Assembly (NCBI GenBank): GCA_002420005.1
Contig: DIHE01000076.1
Coordinates: 1 to 52,792 of the forward strand
DNA length: 52,792 nucleotides
Origin: Holophagales bacterium UBA5704
Lineage (GTDB): Bacteria > Acidobacteriota > Thermoanaerobaculia > Multivoradales > UBA5704
Direction of reading: 5' to 3'
Position numbers and translations under genes: made by a program
The notes under the pieces: generated by a model
The model's input: only the letters and a program-made list of their open reading frames with translations
Told to the model about the DNA's origin: nothing
Databases searched by the model: none
Shown: positions 27,815-35,783 of the stretch, in pieces
Layout: each line of letters opens with the position of its first letter
Position numbering within the stretch: position 1 is the first letter of the stretch

Positions 27815-28687
27815 TCAGGATGCAGCGACCCGTTCAAACTCCATCATCCAGTTCGTCTCCCACGTCGCACCGCCATCCCCCGAGAAGGCCTGCTCCCAGG
27901 TGGGATTGCCGCCTGGGTTGGTCCTCCAGGTAAAACGGACCTTGATGGGGCGCCCATCCAGGGTATCGTCCGCAAAAAAGAGGCCGACGTTCCCGGAGAA
28001 ACCACCGACGACCGGCACGTCAAGCCGGTGGGGAAAGCGCCCGTCCAGCCACCAGATGGACCAGGTCCGGGTCTGCGGATCAAAAGAGCGGAAGGCGGCC
28101 GCCCGCACGTCCCCCTCTGGAAAGCGGAGGACGTTGTCCTCGACATTGCCCAGCCCGCCGAGGATCTTTCGCGTCGAGGTCGTTCCCGAAAACTCGGTCC
28201 ACTCGGTGCAGCCGCTCAAGCGCGCATTCAGGCGCCGGTGGCGAACCTGCCAGTCGCCGAGGATGAAGTCGAAGTCGTCGGCGGACTTGGCCTCGGTGTG
28301 TCGCCTGAAGCGATCAAGGATGGATTGCCATCCTTCTCGCTGCTGCTCGACGGAGTGGCTCTCCTCGCTGTCAAAGGACACGCGAACCGTGACTCCGCCA
28401 CTGCCTTCACTGAGCTCAACTCTCGCCGTCCGGTCACCGAAGGAGTACTCGATGAGCCGGTTGGGCTCGACGGTTGTGTACGTGCCCTCAAAGTCAAAAC
28501 CGAAGCTCCCGTCCTTGGCCTCCATCCGAGAGCAGAACTTCCCACCCGGCCGAAGGTCGACGGTCGACCTCGTCGTATGCCAGTCGTCCGACGCAGCGTT
28601 CCACTGAACGATGTCCTCGGGGCTTGTGTAGGCCGTCCAAACCGTGCTGAGGGGGGCGCGAACCATCGTCTCTACAGTAATTTTCAT
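27815..28687 (-). CDS. SRPBCC / AHSA1-like protein with C-terminal DUF1579-like domain
   Basis: 290 residues. Residues 1-135 are an SRPBCC domain almost identical to the short copy at 19.4-19.8 kb. Residues about 140-290 form a second domain (FDFILGDWQVRHRR, TRTWSIWWLDGRFP, NPTWEQAFSGDGG) of the beta-barrel type seen in DUF1579/heme-binding-like proteins. ATG preferred over a GTG two codons earlier, with GGAG six bases upstream. Upstream lies the tail of a lost serine-hydrolase gene, so this locus descends from the same hydrolase-SRPBCC pair. The longer form here is probably ancestral and the short copy truncated. Confidence 0.87.
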   Translation of the reverse strand: MKITVETMVRAPLSTVWTAYTSPEDIVQWNAASDDWHTTRSTVDLRPGGKFCSRMEAKDGSFGFDFEGTYTTVEPNRLIEYSFGDRTARVELSEGSGGVTVRVSFDSEESHSVEQQREGWQSILDRFRRHTEAKSADDFDFILGDWQVRHRRLNARLSGCTEWTEFSGTTSTRKILGGLGNVEDNVLRFPEGDVRAAAFRSFDPQTRTWSIWWLDGRFPHRLDVPVVGGFSGNVGLFFADDTLDGRPIKVRFTWRTNPGGNPTWEQAFSGDGGATWETNWMMEFERVAAS

Positions 28688-28755
28688 GAGCACTCCGATT
28701 CTCCGATGACAGGAGAGGTCACCGGTCTGGGTTGGGGAACCATCGGGCCGCCCGG
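28688..28755 (-). pseudogene. 3' remnant of a serine-hydrolase (beta-lactamase family) gene
   Basis: The minus strand encodes PMVPQPRPVTSPV, matching the last codons of the intact hydrolase at 19.8-21.0 kb, and the nucleotide match covers about 50 bases. The match ends abruptly at the right. The stop of the remnant overlaps the SRPBCC start, as would be expected for the original operon. Confidence 0.8.
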
Positions 28756-28825
28756 TGCGGGTATTCCGATAGAGATCGCTCTACTCGCGGTGGCCACAAG
28801 TTCGAGGACAGCGCACTGCCAGATC

Positions 28826-29341
28826 TTATGCTCTCTGAGAACGCCAATGCCGAACACCAAAATCTTGCGCGACTGCCGCTCGAATCTTGCGTGTAAGTTC
28901 CAGCGCAGTCTTCGCAGGATTCCGGTAGCTCACGAGACAGCCGCACGAGGCATTCTGCAAGCGCTTCTGAAAAATATTTTTCTTTTGGACTGCAAACGGT
29001 CCAGGATTGCCGTGAACCTGGCAAAGTGGCCCGTAAATGTAAAGCACCGTTGTCAAGAAAAAGCCACCCCCGATGCGACGCTTCCAGGCCCCTTCATTCT
29101 TCATGTAGAGATGCCAGAGAAATCCCCCGGCCAGCACGGTTCGCTCAGAAAACTCGGCCGCCCTGTCTGGCTGCCCATTGAAAATGGTGATCTTGACTTC
29201 TGACTGGCGCCCGGCAACACCAAAATCACCTACTGACTGAGCTGCCTCAAGTACACCGCTGGTACCTCTCTCGATGAGGGTTGCTACAACAGGAGTAAAC
29301 ACTTGCGGCAACTGGGCTAACCAAAGCAATTCCCCAGGCAT
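28826..29341 (-). CDS. Hypothetical protein
   Basis: 171 residues, no family recognised. The start is an ATG four bases after a strong AGGAGG site, better than the longer frame above it. The middle has one hydrophobic stretch (RIGGGFFLTTVLYIYGPL) that could be a membrane helix. A segment VKITIFNGQPDRAAEF looks strand-rich. AT-richer than flanking genes, so it belongs with the accessory island material. A separate promoter is likely because the upstream 237 bases include repeat copy 2. Confidence 0.65.
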   Translation of the reverse strand: MPGELLWLAQLPQVFTPVVATLIERGTSGVLEAAQSVGDFGVAGRQSEVKITIFNGQPDRAAEFSERTVLAGGFLWHLYMKNEGAWKRRIGGGFFLTTVLYIYGPLCQVHGNPGPFAVQKKNIFQKRLQNASCGCLVSYRNPAKTALELTRKIRAAVAQDFGVRHWRSQRA

Positions 29342-29449
29342 ATCGCCTCCTCTTGCATGTGCTGCTTCGATTGCGATTCTAAGGCGGCCATAGCCGAACG
29401 TCAAGGTGCACGCTGATCTTTGAAGACTGCGCTCAGACCCGATTTCCAA

Positions 29450-29517
29450 GGCCGGGCCTTCGGCCCGTTTTCTTGAAGGCCGGCGAGACGCCAGCGCTCC
29501 CAGGGGGCGCTCGGCGA
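29450..29517 (+). repeat. Dispersed two-hairpin repeat, copy 2
   Basis: Same element as at 26.28 kb with a TTC loop instead of TGC in the first hairpin (GGGCC-TTC-GGCCC) and one change in the spacer; the TTTTCTTG tail is kept. The loop change keeps the stem, which suggests structure matters. Confidence 0.85.
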
Positions 29518-29578
29518 GATCTTGAGGCGAGATCTGGCGGTCGCTGAAACGGGCGCTCAGTTGGAGAGGCTCGCGGGC

Positions 29579-31216
29579 CTACCCGACGACGCGGTAGGCC
29601 TGGATCTTCTGCTGCAGCCCTTTGAGCTGCAGCTCACCGAGCGGCTCGGTGGCGAAGGCGCCGTTCAGGAGCCGCCAGGTTTCCGGCCCGATGACCACGT
29701 CGCCCGGCTTGGCGGCGTGGGCTTCGAGGCGGGCGGCGACGTTGACCGTGTTGCCCAGGACGGTGTAGTCGACGCGCCGGTCGGAGCCGATGTCTCCCAC
29801 CACCACCGGGCCGCTGTTGAGCGCCACGCGGGCGGCGAAGCCGGGGAGGCCCCGCGCCTCCCGCCCGGCGCTCCAGGCGGTCAGGCCCTGCTGGATCTCC
29901 ACCGCCGCGCGGACGGCGCGCAGGGCGTGATCGTCCTGCGCCACCGGTGCACCGAAGAAGGCCATCACGCAGTCGCCGATGAACTTGTCGAGCGTGCCGC
30001 CGGCTCGGAAGATGGCCTCCACCGAGAGGTTCAGGAAGGCGCCGAGCAGCTCGCCCACGTCCTCCGGGCGCGAGCGCTCGCAGAAGGCGGTGAAGCCCAC
30101 CAGGTCCGCGAAGAGCACGGTCGCCTGGGCGAGGCGCGGGCGGCCGCCCGAGGCGTCGCCACGGCGCAGCACCTCTTCGATCACCCCCGGCGAGTGATAC
30201 CGCTCCAGACGGCCCCGCAGCTCCCGCTCCTGCGCCGCCTGGCGGGCGTAGCGGATGCGCTCCACCGCCACCGCGGCATAGTTCGCGAGAGTGGTCAGGA
30301 AGTCGAGGTCGCGCTGGGTGAAGGTGCCGACGTGGAAGGGCGAGTCGACCTGCATCACGCCGATGATCCGTTCGCCGGACCACAGAGGCACACACATGGC
30401 GGCGCGGATCTGGTGCAGGCGGATCGATTCGCCGCCCGAGAGCCGCTGGTCCGATTGCGCGTCGAAGGTCACCAGTGCCACCCGCTCGCGCACCACGGCC
30501 CGCAGCATGGTGCGCGACACCGGCACCTCGACGGACGGGCGCAGCTCCACCCGGTCCTTGACCCGCATCAGCTCGCAGACGAGCTCACCCTTGTCGTCGG
30601 AGAGCAGGATGAAGCCGCGGTCCACCTCCAGGGCCTCGAAAGCGATGTCGAGCACCCGGGTGAGCACCTGGTCCACCGATTCGGCGTCGATCAGGATGCG
30701 CCCGAGGCGGGTGAGGAAGCCGAACATCCGGTTCGCATAGGCCAGGTCGGTCGCCTCGACCGGCAGGGGCGCCGTCTTCTTGCCGGCGAGCCCGAACGCC
30801 TCGGCGAAGTCGGCGAGCGGACGCACGATGGTGGCGTTGGTGAGGGTGGAGAGCGGCGCCGTCTCCTCGTCCTCCTCCGGCTCGGCGGTGACGTCGGGCC
30901 GCACGTCGCGCAGCGGGCCACGGTCCAGCTCGATGAGCTCCTCGACCTCGAGGTCGAAGACGCCGATCCCCAGGCGGTCCCCGGCGCGCAGCGGCGCGCG
31001 TTCGACAGGCGCCCGGTTGAGCTCGACGCCGTTGGTGCTCTTCAGGTCCTGGATGACCCAGCCGCCGGGGACCTGGCGGATCTCGGCGTGGTAGCGCGAC
31101 ACCGAGACGTCGGACAGGACGACGTCGTTGTCGCCTCCCCGGCCGAGGCGGATGCGGTCTCCGCGCAGGGTGTAGGTCCGTTCTTCCCCTTGGACGGCGT
31201 AGCGCAGGCAGAGCAT
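29579..31216 (-). CDS. FHA-GAF-adenylate/guanylate cyclase
   Basis: 545 residues. The FHA domain (about 20-95) has GRGGDNDVVL, S40-R41 and KSTNG, the phosphothreonine-binding set. A GAF domain spans about 165-330. A class III cyclase follows with both metal Asp (D371 in FADLVGF, D415 in KFIGD), Lys411, T485 as the purine-selecting residue and the Asn/Arg pair in NTVNVAARLE, so it should be active; Lys/Thr favours ATP. Cytoplasmic. It is the last gene of the five-gene operon and could be recruited by the Ser/Thr kinase through its FHA domain (inference). ATG start 20 bases after the HD-GYP stop. Confidence 0.93.
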   Translation of the reverse strand: MLCLRYAVQGEERTYTLRGDRIRLGRGGDNDVVLSDVSVSRYHAEIRQVPGGWVIQDLKSTNGVELNRAPVERAPLRAGDRLGIGVFDLEVEELIELDRGPLRDVRPDVTAEPEEDEETAPLSTLTNATIVRPLADFAEAFGLAGKKTAPLPVEATDLAYANRMFGFLTRLGRILIDAESVDQVLTRVLDIAFEALEVDRGFILLSDDKGELVCELMRVKDRVELRPSVEVPVSRTMLRAVVRERVALVTFDAQSDQRLSGGESIRLHQIRAAMCVPLWSGERIIGVMQVDSPFHVGTFTQRDLDFLTTLANYAAVAVERIRYARQAAQERELRGRLERYHSPGVIEEVLRRGDASGGRPRLAQATVLFADLVGFTAFCERSRPEDVGELLGAFLNLSVEAIFRAGGTLDKFIGDCVMAFFGAPVAQDDHALRAVRAAVEIQQGLTAWSAGREARGLPGFAARVALNSGPVVVGDIGSDRRVDYTVLGNTVNVAARLEAHAAKPGDVVIGPETWRLLNGAFATEPLGELQLKGLQQKIQAYRVVG

Positions 31217-31236
31217 CGGCGATCTTCCCCGCGGGC

Positions 31237-32391
31237 TCAGTCGTAGATCGACCGCAGGACCTCTTCGCTCTTCGCAAGTTCGAACCGGCCGTCGGCGAAG
31301 AGAACCCGGAAGGCGCCGACCACCGTGGGGCAGAGCTGGGTTCCGGCCGAGCGGAAGATCTCCTCCGCCGCCTCGGCCGGCGGCAGGCCGGCGCGGTACG
31401 GGCGGCTGGTGGTCATCGCGTCATAGGTGTCGGCGACCGCGATGATCCGCGCCACCAGCGGCAGCTCGTCCTCGCGCAGCCCGTCCGGATAGCCCCGGCC
31501 GTCGACCCGCTCATGGTGATTGCGCACACCGACGAGGACGCTGGGATTGGCCAGGTGGGCGACGATCTCGGCCCCGAACACCGGATGCCTCTTCATCAGC
31601 TCCGCCTCGTCGGCGTCGAGCGGCGACGGCTTGCAGAGGATGCGGTCGGGAACGCCGATCTTGCCGATGTCGTGGAGGGTCGCGGCGAGCCACAGCTCCT
31701 TGAGCTGGCCGCGCCCGAGCCCCAGCTCCGCCCCCAGCAGCATCGAGTAGCTGACCACCCGCCGCACGTGGCCGCCGGTGTAGGGGTCCTTCTTGTCGAT
31801 CGTCTCGGCGAGGGCGGTGACCATCTTGAGGAACTGCCGCTCCTGTGCCTCGTAGAGGCGGGCGTTCTGCAGGGGCGGCGCGAGGACGCCCGCGAAGAGG
31901 GTCATGCGCTGCAGGTCGTCTTCCGTGAAGAGGCCGCGCCCGACCGGATTCAGGAGCTGCAACACCCCGATCACCGCGCCGCGCACGCGCAGCGGTACGG
32001 TGAGGATCGCCCGCGTGCGGAAACCGGGAGGATCGCCGTGCCAGCGCGGATCCGCCGCCGGCTCGTTGACCAGCTCGGCCACTCCCGACTCGGCGACGAT
32101 GCCGACGATGCCATGCCCCATCGGCACCCGCAGGTGGCGGATCTCCCCCGCGGCCTGGCCGCGCACGACGCGGAAGAACAGCTCGTCGGTCTCCTCGTCG
32201 AGCTCCCAGATGGAGCTGGTCTCGGCCCGGCAGACCTGCTCCGCCGTTTCGAGCGCCGTCTCCAGAACCGTCGGCAGATCGAGCGTGCGCGACAGCTTGA
32301 CGCCGATCTCCAGCAGCACCTCGTAGTCGGCGAGCCGGCGTTCGCTGTCGGTGAAGCTCTCGGGGACGGTCGTTCGGCGTTCGGCGATCAT
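31237..32391 (-). CDS. GAF-HD-GYP cyclic-di-GMP phosphodiesterase
   Basis: 384 residues. A GAF domain (about 25-178) precedes an HD-GYP domain with H240-D241 in LHDIGKIGVPD and HHERVDGRGYPDG at 292-304, the complete signature of active enzymes that hydrolyse cyclic di-GMP to GMP. No membrane segment, so a soluble sensor-effector. It starts 19 bases after the kinase stop. GAF ligand unknown. In this operon it would lower cyclic di-GMP while the neighbouring cyclase makes a cyclic mononucleotide. Confidence 0.93.
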   Translation of the reverse strand: MIAERRTTVPESFTDSERRLADYEVLLEIGVKLSRTLDLPTVLETALETAEQVCRAETSSIWELDEETDELFFRVVRGQAAGEIRHLRVPMGHGIVGIVAESGVAELVNEPAADPRWHGDPPGFRTRAILTVPLRVRGAVIGVLQLLNPVGRGLFTEDDLQRMTLFAGVLAPPLQNARLYEAQERQFLKMVTALAETIDKKDPYTGGHVRRVVSYSMLLGAELGLGRGQLKELWLAATLHDIGKIGVPDRILCKPSPLDADEAELMKRHPVFGAEIVAHLANPSVLVGVRNHHERVDGRGYPDGLREDELPLVARIIAVADTYDAMTTSRPYRAGLPPAEAAEEIFRSAGTQLCPTVVGAFRVLFADGRFELAKSEEVLRSIYD

Positions 32392-32410
32392 CGCGTCTCC
32401 TCGTCTCCCT

Positions 32411-35104
32411 TCACGCGCTCAGGGTCTCGAGATCTTGCAGCAGCTCCTGGACCGAGCGGTGCCGCGCTCCGGGGTCCTTGGCGAGGCAGCGCAGGATGGT
32501 CTGCTCCAGGCTCGCAGGAATCTCCGCCCAATGGTTCCGCGGGGGAAGGGGTTGCTCGCGCAGATGCTTGACCATGATCTCCATGGCGTTCGCCCCGTTG
32601 AACGGCAACACCCCGCAGAAGATTTCGTAGAGCACCACGCCGCACGAGTAGATGTCGGCGCGGGCATCCGCCTCCTGGCCCTGGAGCAGCTCGGGGGACA
32701 GATAGAGGGGCGTGCCGAGGATCATCCCGGCCTGGGTCTGGCCCGGCTCCATCCGGTTGATCGGCCGCGCGATGCCGAAGTCCATCAGCTTGGCGTTGCC
32801 GGTGGGCTCCAGGATCAGGTTCTCCGGCTTGATGTCGCGGTGCAGGACGCCCACGGCGTGCGCGGCGGCGAGACCGGAGCAGAGCTGCTTGGCGAGGCGC
32901 AGGCCGGCCGAGTACGGAAGGCGCCGCGACTGGTCCAGCATGGTGCGCAAGGTGACGCCGCGCACGTACTCCATCGAGATGTACGGGATGCCGTCGATCT
33001 CACCGAAGTCGAAGGTGCGCAGCACGTTGGGATGGGTGATCTTGCGCGCCAGCTTGATCTCGCTCTTCAGCCGTTCGAGCTGGGTGCGGTCGACGAGCCG
33101 GTCCCTCTTGAGCATCTTGAGCGCCACCAGGTCGTCCAGCTCGCGGTCGCGCGCCTTGTAGACCACGCCCATGCCGCCGGCCCCGAGGACGGAGAGGATC
33201 TCGAAGCGGTGCCCCATGAGCGCGCCCGGCGCAATGCCGGAGAGCGTCTGCCCCCCGGACGGGGCCACCGTGTCGCCCAGGCCGGCGGTGGCCGCGCCGC
33301 CACCGCGCACGCCGGTGAGCCGTGCGGCGAGGGAGGCGGTGACCACGTAGAGAGGCTGCGGGTTGAGCACGCCGCGCCGCTGGGCGAGCTGATACCCCGC
33401 CTGCTCCAGCGCCGGGCGCAGCTCTTCGTGGACCTCGCGGGAGAGCAGCAGCTCGCCCGGCGCCGCCTCGCGCAGCAGCCCGTCGATCTGCTGCACCGGC
33501 AGGCCGACCAGCGCCCGTTCGAGCTGCTCGTTGACCGTCACCGGCCCGGTCACCGTCTTGCCGGAGGCCAGGGCCACGGCGGGCGCCTGCTCTTCATCCA
33601 GCTCGGCATGGGCGGCGAGCACCTGGGCCGCTGCGTAGAGGGCGCGCCGGCCCCGTGATTCGCCCACGAAGCTCGCCAGCACGCGGTGGCCGACGACTCC
33701 TTCGAGCTGGCCCCGCTGGGCCCCGATCGCCGCGGTCACCCGCTCCAGGTCCGCGGTGAGCTGATCGAGTGCCGCCTGCGGATCGAGCCCGGCGCCGGAG
33801 CGCGCATGGCGGCGCAGATCGACGCCCATGACCAGCACCTCGCGCGACTGGGGGCCGCCGAGGATGGCCCGGCCCTGCGAAGGCTCGGGCAGGTTGCGCG
33901 ACAGCTCGGTGACATAGGCCTCCATGTCCCTCTTCTCGCGCAGATCGGAGATCAGCTCGTCGAACGAGCGGGCGAGCCGGCCGACCTCGTCGGTGCGGCC
34001 GGTGGAGATCTTCTGGTCGTAGTCCCCTTGCCGCGCCGCCTCGGCCGCCGTGGCGAGCTGGGTGAGCGGGGCGAGGGTGCGCCGGGCGAGGGCGAACGCC
34101 AGGGCGCCGCCGAGGAGCGCCGAGGCCAGCCCGGCGATGATCAGGATGGTCTCGATCTCGCGATAGGCTCCCAGCTCCTTGCGCAGCGACGCGAGCGCGA
34201 TCGTGGCGCCCACCGGCTTGCCCTCGGCGCCGGCGAGCGGCGAAACGGCGGCGATCCACGGCTCGCCGGCGAGCTCGAGATCGATTTCCGCCACCTCCGG
34301 CTCCGCCGCCCCCTCCCCGGCCTCGGCTCCCCCTTCCTTGGGCGCGGGAGCCGCCGCCGCGAGAGCCCGGGCGAGCGCGCCGTTCTTCGCCCGCAGCGCC
34401 CGCTCCAGGCTGCCCAGGGTGGCCGCCGGCAGATCCGAGGTGGCCACCACCTGCGGCTCCTGGCCGGCCAGGGAGACGAAGGCCACGTCGGTGCCGCTGA
34501 TCTCGGAAATGCTGCGCGCCGATGCGGGCGTGATCTGGAAGGCGCTCACCAGGTAGCCGAGCAAGGTGAAACGGTCCCGCGAGAGAGGAGCCACCACCGA
34601 GTGATAGAGCTTGCCCTGCTCCTCCCAGATCCCCTCCGACGCGCTGTACGAGAGAGCCTCGGCCACCAGCGGCTGCTGCGACAGGTCCTGGCCTTCGGTG
34701 CCCAGCCGGTCGGTGCGCACCAGCACCCGGCCGGTGGCATCCAGGAGGATGGCGAAATCGAAGCCGAGCTTCTTCTGCCATTCGTCCGACAGCAGGTCGA
34801 GCAACGAGCTGCCGTCGCCGCCGCCGGAGGCCTGGGCGATGTACTCCGCGACGTAGGGGTCCTTGGCGAACGATTCGGTGAGCAGCCGGGGACGCTCGCG
34901 GATCAGCGTCTGCACCATCGTCTGCACCGAGGAGGAGCCGGCGAGCGCCTCGTGGGCCGCGTCGCGGGCGATCTTGCGCACCAGAAACGAGGTGACCGCC
35001 ACCGCCAGGCCGACCGACAACGCGATCAGCAGGAAGGTGACCAGGAACACCCGGGTGCCGAGCGACGGCCCGGAGGAGCGGCTAGGGTTGGTTGTAACGG
35101 TCAC
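32411..35104 (-). CDS. Transmembrane Cache-HAMP Ser/Thr protein kinase with a degenerate cyclase domain
   Basis: 897 residues. Membrane helices near 19-43 and 318-340 enclose a Cache-type periplasmic sensor, followed by HAMP. Residues about 420-590 resemble a class III cyclase: the first metal Asp is kept (MGVDLRR) but the second is His (VVGHRVLASF, where cyclases have IGD), so it cannot bind two metals. The C-terminal Ser/Thr kinase is complete: GAGGMGVVY, K663, HRDIKPEN at 755, DFG at 775, GTPLYLSPE. The kinase is at the C-terminus, the reverse of many bacterial STKs. A GTG start lies 22 bases inside the cupredoxin gene. Likely transmits a periplasmic signal. Confidence 0.92.
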   Translation of the reverse strand: MTVTTNPSRSSGPSLGTRVFLVTFLLIALSVGLAVAVTSFLVRKIARDAAHEALAGSSSVQTMVQTLIRERPRLLTESFAKDPYVAEYIAQASGGGDGSSLLDLLSDEWQKKLGFDFAILLDATGRVLVRTDRLGTEGQDLSQQPLVAEALSYSASEGIWEEQGKLYHSVVAPLSRDRFTLLGYLVSAFQITPASARSISEISGTDVAFVSLAGQEPQVVATSDLPAATLGSLERALRAKNGALARALAAAAPAPKEGGAEAGEGAAEPEVAEIDLELAGEPWIAAVSPLAGAEGKPVGATIALASLRKELGAYREIETILIIAGLASALLGGALAFALARRTLAPLTQLATAAEAARQGDYDQKISTGRTDEVGRLARSFDELISDLREKRDMEAYVTELSRNLPEPSQGRAILGGPQSREVLVMGVDLRRHARSGAGLDPQAALDQLTADLERVTAAIGAQRGQLEGVVGHRVLASFVGESRGRRALYAAAQVLAAHAELDEEQAPAVALASGKTVTGPVTVNEQLERALVGLPVQQIDGLLREAAPGELLLSREVHEELRPALEQAGYQLAQRRGVLNPQPLYVVTASLAARLTGVRGGGAATAGLGDTVAPSGGQTLSGIAPGALMGHRFEILSVLGAGGMGVVYKARDRELDDLVALKMLKRDRLVDRTQLERLKSEIKLARKITHPNVLRTFDFGEIDGIPYISMEYVRGVTLRTMLDQSRRLPYSAGLRLAKQLCSGLAAAHAVGVLHRDIKPENLILEPTGNAKLMDFGIARPINRMEPGQTQAGMILGTPLYLSPELLQGQEADARADIYSCGVVLYEIFCGVLPFNGANAMEIMVKHLREQPLPPRNHWAEIPASLEQTILRCLAKDPGARHRSVQELLQDLETLSA

Positions 35105-35783
35105 GGCCTTCCTGGAAGTACGACTGTCCGGACTTGTTCAGATGAGGCGGCACGCGCGGCCGCACCACTTCGACGCGGGCGGCGACCGGCTTCCCCTGGG
35201 GGAGCTGGAGGTCGGCCGTCCAGGCATCCGCCTGCTCGTGCCAGACGGTCAGGCGGCCCGGCCCCTTGGGGAGCCCGGTCAGCACGAAAGAGCCGTCCTG
35301 CTTCGGCGACACCGTCCACGGCGTGCTCATCACGAGGACATAGGCGATCATGTCGTGGTGAACGTTGCAGAACACCCGAACCACTCCCGGCTCGGTGAAC
35401 CTCTGCTCTTTTCCCGGCCCCTTGCGGTACAGCCCGAGGTCGAAGACGTTGCCCGGCGTGACCGAGAAGACGTTGTGGAGGATCGGATCCTCGTTGGGGA
35501 AACGCACCCGGCTGCCGCGGGGCACCACCAGCACACGGGGGGAGAACTGCTTCTGCCGGGTGCTCAGGAGGAGCGGCGCCTCCGGAGGACGCACCGTAGC
35601 GCCGCCGGCCGGCTCCCAGGAGACCACCGTCTGGCGCACGTCGGCGCCGCGCGCCGGGCCTTTGCCCCCCTTGTTGAGGAGCTGGACGGTGCCGCGCAGC
35701 TCCTCCGCGGCAGAGGGAGCGGCGACGAGGACGAGGGCGAGGAGGAGCTCAGCTCCGCCAGCGCAGCGTCGCCAGGAGCTCAT
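35082..35783 (-). CDS. Periplasmic cupredoxin-like protein
   Basis: 233 residues with a signal peptide (LLLALVLVAAPSAAEE). A beta-sandwich contains H103 (PILHNVF) and C139-x2-H142-x2-M145 (FCNVHHDMIAY), the ligand set of a blue-copper site. The C-terminal part resembles carboxypeptidase-regulatory-like beta domains (GSFVLTGLPKGPGRLTVWHE). The ATG is chosen for its GGAGG upstream; it overlaps the end of the barrel gene by 35 bases and the kinase start by 23. Possibly a copper-binding or redox-sensing partner of the kinase Cache domain (inference from coupling). Confidence 0.85.
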   Translation of the reverse strand: MSSWRRCAGGAELLLALVLVAAPSAAEELRGTVQLLNKGGKGPARGADVRQTVVSWEPAGGATVRPPEAPLLLSTRQKQFSPRVLVVPRGSRVRFPNEDPILHNVFSVTPGNVFDLGLYRKGPGKEQRFTEPGVVRVFCNVHHDMIAYVLVMSTPWTVSPKQDGSFVLTGLPKGPGRLTVWHEQADAWTADLQLPQGKPVAARVEVVRPRVPPHLNKSGQSYFQEGRDRYNQP

